From Linanthus parryae (Eukaryota > Streptophyta > Magnoliopsida > Ericales > Polemoniaceae), in assembly GCA_023055425.1 (NCBI GenBank), contig JALGPY010000004.1, positions 63,821,718-63,885,717 of the forward strand: a stretch of DNA of 64,000 nucleotides. Reading direction: 5' to 3'. This document shows positions 42,214 to 54,980 of this stretch, piece by piece. How positions within the stretch are numbered: position 1 is the stretch's first letter; each line of letters starts with the position of its first letter. The position numbers were made by a program, and so were the translations under genes. The notes below the pieces were generated by a model. That model searched no databases and had not been told where the DNA came from. It saw only the letters and a list, made by a program, of their open reading frames with translations.

Positions 42214-45200
42214 GCAGGAGGTAATACGTCTGACATGGCTCCGCGGCCCTCGGGTAGACCGCGGGGGCGTATTGCGAATCCCAGCCCGTCTGTGCACAAT
42301 GCAGATGTAAGGGGCTCTGTTACCGGTTCTGTTGTCTATACCGCGATACCAGGTAGTAGTGTGCAAGCACCTAGGTATGCTTCCCCGTATCCCATGCCTG
42401 TTGGTTCCATGGCTATTAGGGGTTTTGGGCTGAATAGACCGTCTGTTGGTTTTGCGGCCGGATATGGTACTGCTTTGGATGCCTATAATGGTTTACCAAA
42501 TACTGTGCTGTCCTACATGCCAGCTGTGTCATCTGGGTTGCTGAATATTGCTTCAGGCGCGTCGGGTTCTTCATCGCCAGGTTCATTACAGCATCCACAC
42601 ACTGTCTATGCGCCTCCCGGGAATAGAGGGACCTCTGTCGTACCTCCTGCTGTATTTGTGGGTGAATGTAATAGTCGTGCTGGCGGTGCTGCTCCAGTTC
42701 CCCAACCACCCCGTTAGTCTTCTGTTCTCGATTATGGTTTCATTTGTATTTATATGTGTTTTCAGTTATGGTTTGATATCTGTTAATTGGTTTTTTATTC
42801 GGTTGTGTAGGGCAGAGACGTACGAAAAAGTGGGAGCGGGGTGCTCCGCCCCCGCCTATGGAGCCAAGCATGCTGCCCTCTCCACGGAGATGTCCACATT
42901 GTGATGCTAAATTATTTGCGTACGAACCAGATGGCTTTTGCTGCAGTGAGGGGTGTGTAGTCCTTGCCCCCCATGAGATCCCAAATTCGTTGGCGGAGTT
43001 GCTCCTGTCCGACAATGTGACTAGCGAAGATTTCCGGAACAATATTCGTGCATACAATTGCCTGTTTTCCTTCACTTCGATGGGTGTGAAAGCTGATCCT
43101 GACACGAAGAATAAAAGCAAAGGGATCTATACATTCCGTGTACAAGGGCAGATATACCACTACATTAATGATATTGATCTTGGCCTACAACCTCCTAGAT
43201 ATCTACAGGTTTATTTCTATGATACAGCCTTCCAGCTGCAAAGCCGAGTGAAGGTCTTTGAAAATCTTGATCCGGCTGTTATTTCATGCTTGACTGATAT
43301 TCTAGAGGCCAATCCTTATAACCAGTCATTTCAGTCTATTAGTGCAAGCCCTGAATTTGCTGATTGTGATGTTCGGATTAAATGTGATCCCGGACTTGAT
43401 CAGCGAACGGAAAATTTACCCACATCTGATCAGGTTGCAGCAATTTGGATTGACGATGAGTCGCGTGCTGGTAAATACGTCCGTGATATTAGGGTGAGGC
43501 ATAAGGGTGGTGAAGCAAAGAGTATTCAGTATTATCTGGGTTGTTTTGATCCGCTTCAGTATCCTATCATGTTTCCTCGTGGGCAGCCTGGATGGCATCC
43601 TAGAATTTATAAAAAACCCCTGAAAAAGAAGCCACGAAAAGGTAGTTTGATGTTGTTACTTAGTATGTGTGAGTTCATATTACCAGTGTCGTTGTGTGTG
43701 GTGTGTTGCTGAATAATGAGCCTCTAATTGCAGGTCCAAGTGATGCAGAGTCTGACAGTGCAACTGTTAGCTGTCGTCAGTATTACTGCTACCGGTTACA
43801 GATGCGAGATATACGCCGGTCATCGATGTTGTTCTTTGGGCGTCTGCTTCAGCAATACATGGTCGACATGTATGTGAAACTTGAGACAAGCAGGCTAGAT
43901 TATGTGCGTCAGCATCAGGACACTATCCGAGCGGAACTTTACCGGGGAATACTGGACAGCATCACTGCAGGTGAAATGAACCCAAATAATGTCGGGCGTC
44001 AAGTCGTGTTGCCGCCGTCTTTTGTAGGTGGGCCCCGTGATATGAAGCGTCGTTACCAGGATGCAATGGCTTTGGTGCGTAAATACGGCAAACCTGATTA
44101 CCTTGTCACGATGACATGCAATCCCAATTGGGCAGAGATTCGTGCGGAGCTTCTACCATTTGAGCAACCTCAAAACCGGCCTGATTTAGTAGCGCGAATT
44201 TTCCGGGCGAAAACAGTAGAATTCAAGCGGGATTTGATTGATAGGGAGATACTTGGCCCAATTGCTGCTTACACCTACGTGATTGAGTACCAGAAGCGGG
44301 GTCTACCACATGTGCATTTCCTACTGATTCTAAAGAAATTTTCCAAGTTAATGAGTCCTGATAGAATTGACAAGTACATATCTGCCGAAATACCTGACCC
44401 GCATGCAAATCCTCATTTACATAATGCAGTGAAGAAACATATGATGCATGGTCCATGTGGTGAGTTTAACCGACAGTGCCCTTGCATGCGACCTAAAACT
44501 GGCTGCAAGAACAAATATCCCCGGGAATTTTCAGATGTTACAAGGACTGGTGATGATGCATTCGCAGTTTATCGCCGGCAAAGAAATGGCCGAACTGTTG
44601 AGGTAAGAGGACAAACATTGGACAACAGGTGGGTTGTGCCGTATAATCCTTACTTGCTCGCTAAGTATGACTGCCACATAAATGTGGAAATATGCTCAAC
44701 CATAAAGGCTATTAAATATCTGTACAAATATATATACAAAGGTCACGACAGGGTTGTGTTCCAAGTGATATCGGAACAGAAGGGTTGCATAGATGAAATA
44801 AAGGCTTTTCAGTCTGCTAGATGGATTTCCCCGCCTGAAGCTGCTTGGCGTATCTTCAATTTCCTTTGAATGAGATGTATCCTCATGTCACTGTCCTCCA
44901 GCTTCATCTACCTGGAATGCAGTCCATTGCATTCAACAAATATACGAAACTTGCGTATATCGCGACGGATAAGAAATATAAGAAGACGATGTTAACCGAA
45001 TATTTTGAAACAAATAAACGGGATCCAGAAGCTAGGCGGTGGCTCTACAGTGAGTTTCCTGAACATTATGTATGGAATTCTACGAAGTCGGAGTGGACGC
45101 CTCGGAAGAGAGGTGATGCTATTGGTCGTATAGTGGCTGCTAATCCCGCGGAAGGTGAGCGTTTCTTCTTGCGTATACTACTAATGCATGTCAGAGGTGC

Positions 45201-47055
45201 AGAAACATACGAGCATCTTCGGACCGTCGGTAGTCATGTCTGTGAAACATATCGTGATGCTTGCGAAAAACTTGGGCTGCTTGAGAAAGACACTGCATTG
45301 GAAGATTGTTTAGAAGAGGCTACAACATTCCAGATGCCACACACTTTACGATGACTGTTTGCCACCATTCTGGTCTTCTGCCAGCCGAGTAATCCTCGGC
45401 AGCTGTGGGAACGATTTTATGCTAAGCTTTCTGAAGACTATCGTCGTGGAGAAGCCAATAGTGAAGGTCAGGTCCTTTCAAGAACTCTAAGACATGTAAA
45501 CATGGTTCTCGAGTCAATGGGAAGGCAGTTAAGAGATTATAACTTGCCAATGGATATTAATGGTTCCGATGAAGTTGCACCGCTAAATCGAGAGATCGAT
45601 GAAGAGTTAGCAATTCCTATCCCTCCAGAAGACATTGCGGCATCGAAGCAACTGAATGAGGACCATCAAACTGCATATGATGTAATCATTGATCATGTTT
45701 TGCGGAAGAAAGGTGCATGTTTCTTTGTTGATGGGCCTGGTGGGACTGGGAAGACATTCCTTTACAGAGCTATCCTCGCTCGTATTCGTGGCATGGGTTA
45801 TATTGCATTGGCTACTGCCAGCACAGGTATTGCAGCATCCAACTTACCTGGGGGTCGAACAGCGCATTCTCGCTTCAAGCTACCTCTAGACACAAAAGAG
45901 AAGAGTTGCTGCAACATTGGGAAGCGGACTGCCTTAGCAGAGCTGATTCGACAATCAAGTGTAATTATATGGGATGAGGTCACAATGGCAAAGAAGCAGA
46001 ATATCGAGGCTTTTGAATCTATGCTCCGCGATATATGCTCGAGCAACGAATTGTTTGGAGGGAAGGTTGTTGTTTTCGGTGGTGATTTTAGGCAAGTACT
46101 TCCTGTGACAGTGCGAGCAACGAAGGAGGAATGCATATGTAACAGCATTGTTGCTTCACACCTGTGGCCTCATATGCGCCTATTACGTCTAACGGCAAAC
46201 ATGAGGGCAATACATGATCCATCTTTTGCGGAGTTTCTATTATCAGTCGGGGATGGCAGCTTGCAAGAAAATGATGAATCCTTATTAAAGCTACCGCAAT
46301 CTATGGTTGTGCCTTTTGTAAATGAAAGAGCATCGATTAATGCTTTCATTGATTACGTATACCCTAACTTTGAAAGCGATTGCTTGAAGTCTGATTACCT
46401 TGTCTATCGGGCCATCTTGACACCAAGAAATGATTGTGTTGATTTACTGAATCAAATTTTACTTGGTAGATTCCCTGGTAACACACATGTCTACACAAGT
46501 TTTGATCATTGTCTTCCTGGTAGCCGAGATAACCATTCTTTAGAGTTTTTACATACTCTTACACCTAATGGACTGCCTCCTCATGAGCTACGCTTAAAAC
46601 GTGGTTGTCCTGTGATGTTGTTACGAAATTTAGATCCATCTGCCGGGCTGTCTAATGGTATTAAACTCATTTGTAAAAATCTCCTCCCTAATGTCATACA
46701 TGCTGAAATAGCTATAGGACACAATAAAGGGAAGGATGTCTTCATACCTAGGATACCACTCAGGCCATCTGAGACAGATAACTACCCAGTTGAGTTTGAA
46801 AGAAAACAATTCCCGGTCCGACCATGCTTTGCTATGACAATTAACAAGTCCCAAGGCCAAACTTTGCAGTATGTTGGTATTTATCTTCCTCAACCAGTAT
46901 TCTCGCACGGTCAACTCTATGTTGCATTATCTCGAGCAACGTTGTCTGCGTCAGTGAAAATTTTAATACATCCACTTGATAATATCCAAACTGTTGACAG
47001 TACCCAGAATGTTGTGTATAAACATCTGCTGCGTCGAGCATCGGGGCAATTATAA
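42055..47055 (+). pseudogene. Helitron Rep/PIF1-type helicase gene, two lesions
   Basis: Exons 42,055-42,712, 42,811-43,641 and 43,734-47,055 join in frame. Exon 1 is low complexity (PSGRP repeats). Exon 2 has a zinc-finger-like CPHC...CCSEGC and the Helitron-like N-terminal domain. Exon 3 has the Rep nuclease: HUH motif in GLPHVHFL (near 44,305) and the two-tyrosine site IKYLYKYIYKGHDR (near 44,710). The PIF1 helicase has Walker A GPGGTGKT (near 45,740), Walker B IIWDE, GGDFRQVLPV and the end TINKSQGQTLQYVGIYL...LYVALSRA. A 1-nt deletion near 44,863 (IFNF then PLNEMYP in another frame) and a TGA at 45,352-45,354 (where CGA is expected) break it. Upstream sequence at 41,019-41,067 may be an untranslated or coding exon. 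Confidence 0.88.
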
Positions 47056-47413
47056 TAGTGATTCACAATAGGAATAGCATATACTATATATATATACATA
47101 TATATATAATCTTTTTTTTTTTATTATTTATTTATTATTATTATTGTTTTTTTTTTGTCATGCTTTCGTCCGTGACACTGGAAATACGACACATGAAATT
47201 ATGGCCCCGAATATGTGCTTGCTATAATCTTGCCTGGCTGCATTATTGTGGTTTAAATTTGTTGTTCGCTTGATTTTGCTATATCAAATGTACTTGCTGC
47301 AAAGTTAAATGATTGCGTGATTATGCATCAAGTTTTTTTACGATCTGAAGAGCATGTAACTACAAATGTGGTGCTTATATATGCTGTTTGTGTGTTGCTG
47401 TTGTAAACTAGGG
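47056..47413. other. AT-rich spacer between helicase and RPA gene
   Basis: It contains TA and T runs near 47,085-47,160. No gene or clear promoter is seen. Confidence 0.5.
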
Positions 47414-49961
47414 ATGGAAAGTGATATGCTGAAGTTATCTGCCCTAACTGATCAATTGAAAGAATGGAAGATTAAACTTCGTGTCGTTGAGAAGTACCGT
47501 GCAACAACAGCTCGATTTGGCAACACTAAGTATCAGCGATATGTCCTTTGTGATAGCGAGGTTAGTTAGCGAGTAGTACACTGACCTCACCCAATACCTG
47601 TATCATAATCATCATTACCTGCTTTGTCCTGTGCAGGGCAAAAAGATACAAGCCACAGCTTTTGACGCTGAAATTGAAACGTTTGACAAACAGCTACATC
47701 CATATCATTCATACTGGTTCAGTGATGGAGCTGTACGCCGTGTTAACCCGCAACATCGCTACATTGATCACGATTATGTCCTTGTTCTGGATCCTCAGAT
47801 GAAAATTGTACCTGTCGAAGATGCTGCAGATGAAAGGGGAGCTACTACGTTCAATTTCAAGAATCTGACTGACGCCCGCGACCTCATCGGGAAACCTGAC
47901 AAATTTGGTAGTTTCCCTCAATATTTTAGCACTGCATCACTTGCTGTGTTGTTTATGCGTTGCTCTTATTTAGTTGTGCTTGTTATTGCTGTGCTTGCCG
48001 TGGCTATCTTTCTTCGTTCCATCAAAATTTACATACTCGCAATATATGTATCCATGCGCAGATGTTGCAGTGATAATCATAGCTGTCATGTCGCCGAAAA
48101 CAGTGCCATGGAAGGATTCGAGTGCTCGTTCGAAGGTTCGAGATATAGTTTTTGTCGACGATACGTAAGTTCTTGGATGTGCCTTGCTTACTTCTAATAT
48201 ACTGTTCTGCGCCTATTCTTGTTAGGTAGGTATGATCACATTGTAGGCAGTGGAATTTCTTAAATCAATAGTATAATTAAATATTGTCTCTTACACTGCA
48301 AATATTGCTTTGTTATGCTCTGTAAAGTAATAGAAGAACGAAAGCATACCAGATCAACGTTAAGCTTGTACAATGTGACTTGTGAGCAATGAACCATCAG
48401 TGTATGCAATAAAGATATTCTTGATTTGCCTGATAAATTAATACGAGCATGTATAACACTTGTATGTTCCTTTGATTCATCAATTTTGTTTTGTTTATAC
48501 TGGTATGGAATGCAGATATGAAATGTACATGTTATATATATGTAAGATGTCTTTAGTTATTTATGATGCTGAAAATTGTTATGTAATCGATGATATCATG
48601 TGGTGTCTTTTCCCTTCCCCTTACTGAATCTTATCCACTCTATCTATTTGCTGTTTTCTCTAACTTCATTTGCCTTGCCAAACAGCTCTCTAACTTTCAG
48701 CTTGGGATGCGATAGCAACCACTGATGCAGAAAAACTGGCCAAGTTAGCAAAGTCCCAGCCGGTGGTCATCGTCACTAATGTTGTGGCATCGAAATACTC
48801 CGGTATCAACATGCTATCTTTTGCTGAAATGTTGACGTATGATATGTTATGTTTGTACCTAATGTTACGTTCATAAATGGTTTTGCCTGTGTCTCCCAGG
48901 ATTCTCCTTGAAAACTACTATGTCTACAATGTTCTTGACTGACGTTCCTGATGCACGGGTTAATGAATTGTTGGATTGGTAAACTGCCTTCATTATCTAC
49001 CTATATGTAGTGCATAGGTTGTCGTCTAGTAGTTTATGTTAACAATCTAAAGATATTGCAGGCGCGATGCTAACTACGAGAAAATTGATGCTATCAGTGA
49101 CCCTGAGATGTTACTGAAAAAGAAAGTTGCCAATACTTCTACATCTGAGTTCAAACTTGTGAGGATTGCAGACTTACCAAGTAGTCCGGTAACTTGTCCT
49201 GTCTAGCATTGTAATCGCGAGCAAGTTTATCTATGATATTCCCGATTGAATTAATGTTATTTTGCATTGCAGCAGGCTGGTTTTGATGAAGTCTGGGTGA
49301 GAGTGTTTGTTGTTGTAGCACCATGTAGTCAGCGGCCGTGGTATACCGCATGCTACAAGTGCAACCGGGCTACTAACCACGTGCTAGGCGAAGTATTTGC
49401 TTGCCCAGGCTGTGAAAAAAATAACTGCATTTCTGCACCATGGTATGCCGCGTTCCATCTCACATAATTTTTCGAAGTTAATGTTTACCAATTCAATAAC
49501 TCATGTCATCTATGGTTGTATACACAACAGTCCATTTGTGAGCAACGGTGTCTTTCTCATGTAAGTATATGATTTCTAATTGTGATGTAAACAAATTGAT
49601 ATCGTGCAGGGGGCGCCTCGGAGTTCGAATTGGTGATGGCAGTGGTGAACTTGAGGTTGCTATATTTGGACATGCTGTTGAAACAGTGCTAAATAAGAGT
49701 GCGGTTATCCTGTCTGCAATGACTCCAGATGTAAGCTAACTACGCCCATATATCGCAATTTTGAGTTGAAATGCGGCTGATTCCATGGGATGTTAATTAA
49801 TATAGTCGTCTTATATTGCGATGCAGGAACAGAGCGATGTGTTGTCCAAGGCGAATGATGCAGCGGTAGACAAACGATTCTATTTCCGCCTGGCTCCATC
49901 CAGCAGCAAGAATCCACGCTGGCTTAACAAGTGGAGTGTTCGCCAAGTTGAGATTGCATAA
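47414..49961 (+). pseudogene. RPA70-like single-strand DNA-binding protein gene of the Helitron, nine exons
   Basis: Exons: 47,414-47,560, 47,637-47,907, 48,062-48,164, 48,686-48,802, 48,900-48,978, 49,062-49,188, 49,273-49,442, 49,610-49,730 and 49,827-49,961. They encode three OB folds like RPA70 DBD-A, -B and -C. Exon 1 has WKIKLRVVEKYRATTARFG, exon 2 GKKIQATAFDAEIE, and exon 7 the zinc ribbon CYKCN...CPGC before the last OB fold (GRLGVRIGDGSGELEVAIFG). All junctions keep the frame except exon 3 to 4, where phase 2 meets a needed phase 1, so either a 1-nt indel or an unusual splice exists. In Helitrons such proteins are thought to coat single-stranded DNA during rolling-circle transfer. 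Confidence 0.82.
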
Positions 49962-50949
49962 AATTAACTCTGTGATGAAGGCCTGTAAAACTATGTGATC
50001 AGATATGTATGTAGATATAAGGACTGCACTTAGCAGTGCATCCTGGAGACAGCAGTGCATAAAATTAACAACTTGTGCTTACACAGTTGTTATTTTTATG
50101 CCTTTTGCTAATATTTTTTTGTGCAGTTTCAGAGCAAAACATGGCAGTCATTTTGTGCATATGAAGATGCCATACTATATAGTCTCCTGTTCTGTTGTAG
50201 TAAAAGGGTAAAGTAATGTCTCCAATCGTAGCAGAGACCTGGGTATTTTTTTGGGTACACTTTTGGGACAACATATGTGTAACATAACATATAATGTTTT
50301 GTTTGTTTTGTATCGGTGCTTTTCCTACATACATTTTCCTACGCCACCTCTAATATTTATTCATTGCACATCCATCTCTTTAAGATATCCAGCTTCACAT
50401 TGTTTCCTGGCAATCCAATGTTGTTTGACGTCAGTAATTTTCTATCATTCATGTATTTGCATATATTATTCGACTTAGTGTCTGATTATTGTTGTGTCAT
50501 TGTAAAATAGACGTCTTTTATAGACATCTATACGAAACTTATTATGTACACATTGTTTTGATGCAATTAGCAGTTAGTTAAATATACCTACGCACAAATC
50601 AGGCCGGTGTGATAGATGACATAGCAATTTAAACTTTGATGAATACAAAATCTTAATAAGATCAGTTATTAGTAAGATTGCAACCTTAGTACAATGCAAG
50701 ACTAAACTCCAATTTATACGTAATAATCTTTCGTATAATTTTTAAACTCCGATGCAGATATATTAATTTCTTAAACGAAGACTCAATTAGTTCCCAGCAA
50801 ATAACTATTATGTATTAGTTCTCGATTAAACTCGGCCAACCATATGCATAATATTAAATATCTACACATAGGGGGCCTGCACTGCAATTTTAGTCGAGCA
50901 TAATAAATTAATCGCGCAAAACTTCGTTGGGTATTCATGACCACCCACT
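49962..50949. other. AT-rich stretch, no gene seen
   Basis: Short frames only. The Helitron 3' end could lie here, but no CTRR end with a convincing hairpin was found. Confidence 0.4.
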
Positions 50950-51016
50950 GCTCCTCCCACCCAACCCTTCATATTGCAAGTCTTAGGTATCGCCGCCAAG
51001 ATTCACCTGCTTCAGG
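50950..51016 (+). other. Probable 5' untranslated exon of the B3 gene
   Basis: Sequence ending CTGCTTCAG is followed by GTACGTTTCG, a good donor. A matching acceptor (ACATTAGCAG) occurs at about 51,520, 25 bases before the B3 start codon. Confidence 0.45.
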
Positions 51017-51421
51017 TACGTTTCGTTTAGGGTTTTCCTTCCAATCTGTAATATCACATGAAAAAAAAAAAGGATTTGCACAAGTTCATAAGAATACCTG
51101 CTTATATATATGTACACAACTCATTGAAATCAGCTATCACTTGTTTGTGTTATTGTATTCAACATTTTCAATCTGTAGTGTTTGCAATTGCAATCCCATA
51201 GTGACAATCTGTTTTTCCCCCTTCGATATTGTTTCTGTACTTTTGCTTGTATGTACTATTTCATCAAAGTATGCATGCTCAAGATGCCGAAGATTTGAAT
51301 TGCGTAAATGAATAAATATATAAAACACGAGTTCTTGGGTACTTTGAACCGCATTATGTTTGTGTCACTGTGAGAATGCATAACTATGTTATGATCCTTC
51401 CGGTTTGTCACTGTAATGTGC

Positions 51422-51439
51422 GTGTGTGTGTGTGTGTGT
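51422..51439. repeat. (TG)n microsatellite
   Basis: Nine TG units within the presumed leader intron of the B3 gene. Confidence 0.9.
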
Positions 51440-51544
51440 AATTCAATATGAACTTATTAAAGAATTGATGTGGTTGCCATTTGTATACACAACATACATT
51501 CTATAATCAAACATTAGCAGTTAAGGCCTCAGCATTGGAATCAG

Positions 51545-52897
51545 TATGAATTTCTTCAAAGTTATCGTATCCAGTGATCCAGAAAATGACAGACTGGTAA
51601 GCTTATATATAAAGCTTCTAATACCAGTATATGCTTATGTTCGAAAATAGTTATTAAGTACATGTTCTGCATAGAAGGAACTTAACAATATTATTTCAAG
51701 CAGGCAATCTAATCAATCGTTGTTCCGCTTGCAGTCCTTGCCCCGTATCTTTGTCGATGTATACAGGAAAGATGTTGGAAAGATTGTCCAGCTACGAACT
51801 CCCTCCGGCGCAATCTTTGACACGACGATTCTTGCAGGCAACAATGAACTGTATCTTGGCAATGGGTGGAAAACTGTGGTCAAATTCAACTCAATCAGTT
51901 TGGGATATTTTGTTTTCTTCAAATTTAGAGCGAATCTGAGCTATGATATAAGGATAATGGATCCAACGTGCACCGAAATCACTTACCACAGTATTGTTAA
52001 GCAGGAAAGCAACGCTACTGCAGGCATTAAAGAAATAGCACCTCGCTTCTTCAAGCTTTACGATCCATTTAACAAGAAAGATACCACCCTGGTAACAATG
52101 TCGGGCAATTTGTGTATATGTTCTCCTTAATTACAATTTATTGATTAGCTACCTCTGTTGGATAACCATTTTCCTTGTGCAGCGAATCCCTCCAAAGTAT
52201 GTTGCTCGTCACTACGACAGCATTGCACCCATTGTTTGCCTACATGTGCCCAACGGGGCATCGTGGAATATCTGCATCGATCAAGTAGATAATGAGCATT
52301 ACTTTGGCATGGGATGGCTTCAATTTGCCAGTGCTTATCGCATCCCTCCTAAGGCTGTACTTATGTTCAAATATGAGGGCAATTTGAATTTCAAGGTCCG
52401 TATCATGGATGAATCTGCTGTGGAAATCAACTACGGGCTCAATTCTTCTGTCTTTCGAATGGGTCCACAAGAAAATCATGCTCTCGCTCGTGCGCAAGCT
52501 CACAACACTGAAGTGCCATTCTTTGCATTCCGCATCATTCATTCTTACACTACGAGAAAGGGCGGAGTTGTAAGTACTTAATTTCTAATTCCTTGGGACA
52601 TTTGCATTGATGCATGATATCAACAGGTTATTTTAAATTGTGCAGAACATTCCTACATATTTTGTACGAGAACACTTGACTGGAACCCCGAACAAAGTGT
52701 GGCTAGAAACATCGGATAATGGCTACATGAGATGGGAAACAACATGTGGTTTCACGCACGCAGGAAATCCTTTCCACCGTCGTCTTGCTTGGTTTAAATA
52801 CGTGCTGCATTCTCAGCTAGCGCTTAATGATGCATGCGTGATTGAATTGGTTGATCCCAGTATTCCAATGTTTCAGGCAACAGTCTACCGCCAGTAA
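51545..52897 (+). CDS. REM-type protein with three B3 DNA-binding domains, 348 aa
   Basis: Exons 51,545-51,595, 51,735-52,091, 52,183-52,569 and 52,646-52,897 all join in phase 0 at GT-AG sites (17, 119, 129 and 83 codons plus stop). Domain 1 spans exons 1-2 (MNFFKVIVSS, LPRIFVDVYRKDVGKIVQLRTPSG, LGNGWKTVVKFNSISLGYFVFFKF). Domain 2 is in exon 3 (IPPKYVARHY, VCLHVPNGASWNI, GWLQFASAYRIPPKAVLMFKYEG). A shorter domain 3 is in exon 4 (IPTYFVREHLTG, VWLETSDNGYMRW). B3 proteins of the REM group bind DNA in the nucleus and are often reproductive. The frame is fully open. It may belong to the host or have been captured by the Helitron. Confidence 0.85.
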
Positions 52898-53800
52898 TTT
52901 GTCATGCGTAGCAATCATCTGTGGTATTTGTGTATGCTTTTTGTTATGTTGTTTCTCGTTTTTCCCCCTTCTGCAGAACTGCATTGCTAATGTAATCAGA
53001 GCAAAGCTAACAGTTGCCTGTTTTAATAGGCTTTTTGTGAACAGATGTTTCATACATGTGTCGTACACATCATCTGATTTGGTAAAACTTGGTGTCGATC
53101 ATATATGAAACCTCAATTAATGCTGAGGTGTATTTTTTGATGAGTGGTGCTCCGGTGGTAACTCCACCACACCTAAATTTCTCCGATATATATAGTCTGG
53201 TCAGTTGTTTGTTTAATTGTGGTCAATTTTATGCTATTGTAATTGTGTGCGCATTGTGATATTTATACATAGTATTTAACGACATCTACGTATCTGATTA
53301 AATATTATGTACTTCTCTATCGTTCAATTGCTAATGCACAATGAAATTATCGGTAATCTACTATTTATTGTATCCTAAAGTACATAAGATATGATTTTGT
53401 ATAGTAGATGTTCAAAGGGAATAGAATCACAGTCTTAATACCGTGCGTCTATGTTCATATCATATCTGTAATAACATCCATTCCATATTATAGGAGAAAA
53501 TAAACAGTTACATGAAATATACTTTTCGTAATATACATTGGATTGTATTGAATTCTAAACATCTGATAATCCAAGATACAGCAGTACTCTTGCTCATATT
53601 TTTTCTCATGTAATTCCTATTTTGTGCACTTTCGTGGTATATTAATTATGCAACGACCACCAATAACTTTCCATAATGAAACTAACCAAAGCAAACATCC
53701 TTGATATGAACTTCAAAATTTACAATAGCCATCCATGCCCAAGTAATAGATTTGTAACATAAATTATGCGACATATTACAAATAAAATATAATAATTAAT
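52898..53800. other. AT-rich stretch downstream of the B3 gene
   Basis: No gene is supported. A hairpin GGTGG-TAACT-CCACC at 53,154-53,168 precedes CTAA but not the T expected at a Helitron end. Confidence 0.45.
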
Positions 53801-54223
53801 TTATTTTCTACGCTTCTTCTTTGAGATTTTTTCATTAACATCGTCGGCTTTCATTTTCAATCGTTCCTGTCGCTCTGCTCTTTCTTTACGTCCTGCCTCC
53901 CTCTGTCGGCGAAACATAGCTAAAATAGCTTTCTTATTCCTTTCGTACGATCTTGCCGTATCACTGTCGCATGCCTCGTCTTCGTCTTCGTTTCATGAGT
54001 AAACTGTAGTCTCAGATCCTTTGCCAACAACATAATCATGCTGATCCCTTGTTTCCGAATCAACTTCATTATCACTTTCACTACTTTCCGTGCTTACAGT
54101 ATACATCGGCTTCTTCCGCTTTTTGACTTCATTGTGTCGCTTCCTCTTGCTGCTCGATTTCTTTTCTGCAGTTTCTGGAGACTTACTTGCACCGTCCTCT
54201 TTCTTGTCCATAGCTATTCTCAT
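53801..54223 (-). pseudogene. Lys/Glu-rich hypothetical protein, one in-frame stop
   Basis: A minus-strand frame of 141 codons runs from 54,223 (likely ATG at 54,211, MDKKEDGASK) to TAA at 53,803-53,801, interrupted only by TGA at 53,995-53,993. The N-terminal part has a basic NLS-like block (KRKRHNEVKKRKKP) and a Ser/acidic run. The part after the TGA has NEDEDEACDSD and a basic helix (RRQREAGRKERAERQERLKMK) ending KKKRRK. TGA may be a CGA mutation. No domain is recognised; a nuclear protein seems likely from composition alone. Confidence 0.45.
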
Positions 54224-54718
54224 ATAATCTTTTCGAAAGTTTTAGGAATGTTTTTATAGCAACAGCTTTATAATGGAAGATGAAGAGCCCACTGACTGTT
54301 TTAATCTCCACCCACTGTATGCATTGCATAGATCCCTTTTTCAATGTTGTATTTATTGTTCCATGTATATAGATACAATTTCCCACCATAGATTGCATTA
54401 AAGAGTTACACGGTTTTATGTAATGTATCAAATATAGCTGCATCAGTTTCAAAATACAGTGTCTCTGTATATTTCTCGTTTGTATATCAAATAAAAATTA
54501 AAAAAAAAAATAATAAAGCTCTGATCGATTAATACTCGGTGCTGACACTGTCCGCAAACGATACAATCCAAATTGATATTGTTACTTTCTATAATCATTT
54601 GTAAAACCATTACTAATTCAAAGAATCATAATATAAAAAACCCCCAGCCATCGTCATCTTTGCTCTCGTCAGAGTATAATTAATGTTGACACCGAACCTT
54701 AACCAGAATGCAGTCACT

Positions 54719-54928
54719 TTAACAAGTACTTTCTTCCTCGAAAATATCCTTCATCGCACTTGCATTTTCTTCTTCTGTATCAGTTTCTTTGCTAACCTCC
54801 TCAAAACTGCCGTCTTGTTGTTGTTCTTGGCATTCATTGTTGCTCGATTCTATATGAAGTTGTATCGACTGACTGTTGTCTGCCACGCGATATAATTCTC
54901 TTCCTGGTGCAGCTGGACGCAATAACAT
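54719..54928 (-). CDS. Short acidic hypothetical ORF
   Basis: A 69-codon minus-strand frame (RPAAPGRELYRVADN, then Glu-rich EEVSKETDTEEENAS) ends just before 54,719. It lies upstream of the Lys-rich frame at 53,801-54,223 on the same strand and could be an earlier exon of one gene, since GAAAGTACTT near its end could act as a donor. This is unproven. Confidence 0.3.
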   Translation of the reverse strand: MLLRPAAPGRELYRVADNSQSIQLHIESSNNECQEQQQDGSFEEVSKETDTEEENASAMKDIFEEESTC

Positions 54929-54949
54929 GTTAAACTAAATAAACACCTG

Positions 54950-54950
<1 letters not shown>

Positions 54951-54977
<27 letters not shown>
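54951..54977. repeat. Poly(A) run
   Basis: Twenty-seven A, followed by an A-rich stretch with scattered G to about 55,045. Confidence 0.9.

Positions 54978-54980
<3 letters not shown>

Larger units (their letters stand above)
40771..49961 (+). mobile_element. Helitron (rolling-circle transposon), 3' end not located
   Basis: The 5' end TCCTACTACCTATATAA follows an A, as in Helitron insertion between A and T. Inside are a Rep/PIF1 helicase gene and an RPA70-like gene, the standard plant autonomous Helitron set. The end given is the stop of the RPA gene. I could not identify the CTRR terminus with its hairpin, so the element may extend further. Confidence 0.8.

Noticed and set aside
53154..53176. 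Helitron 3' end (hairpin then CTAA)
   Set aside because: The base after CTAA is A, not T, and the stem is short; no matching evidence from a second copy.
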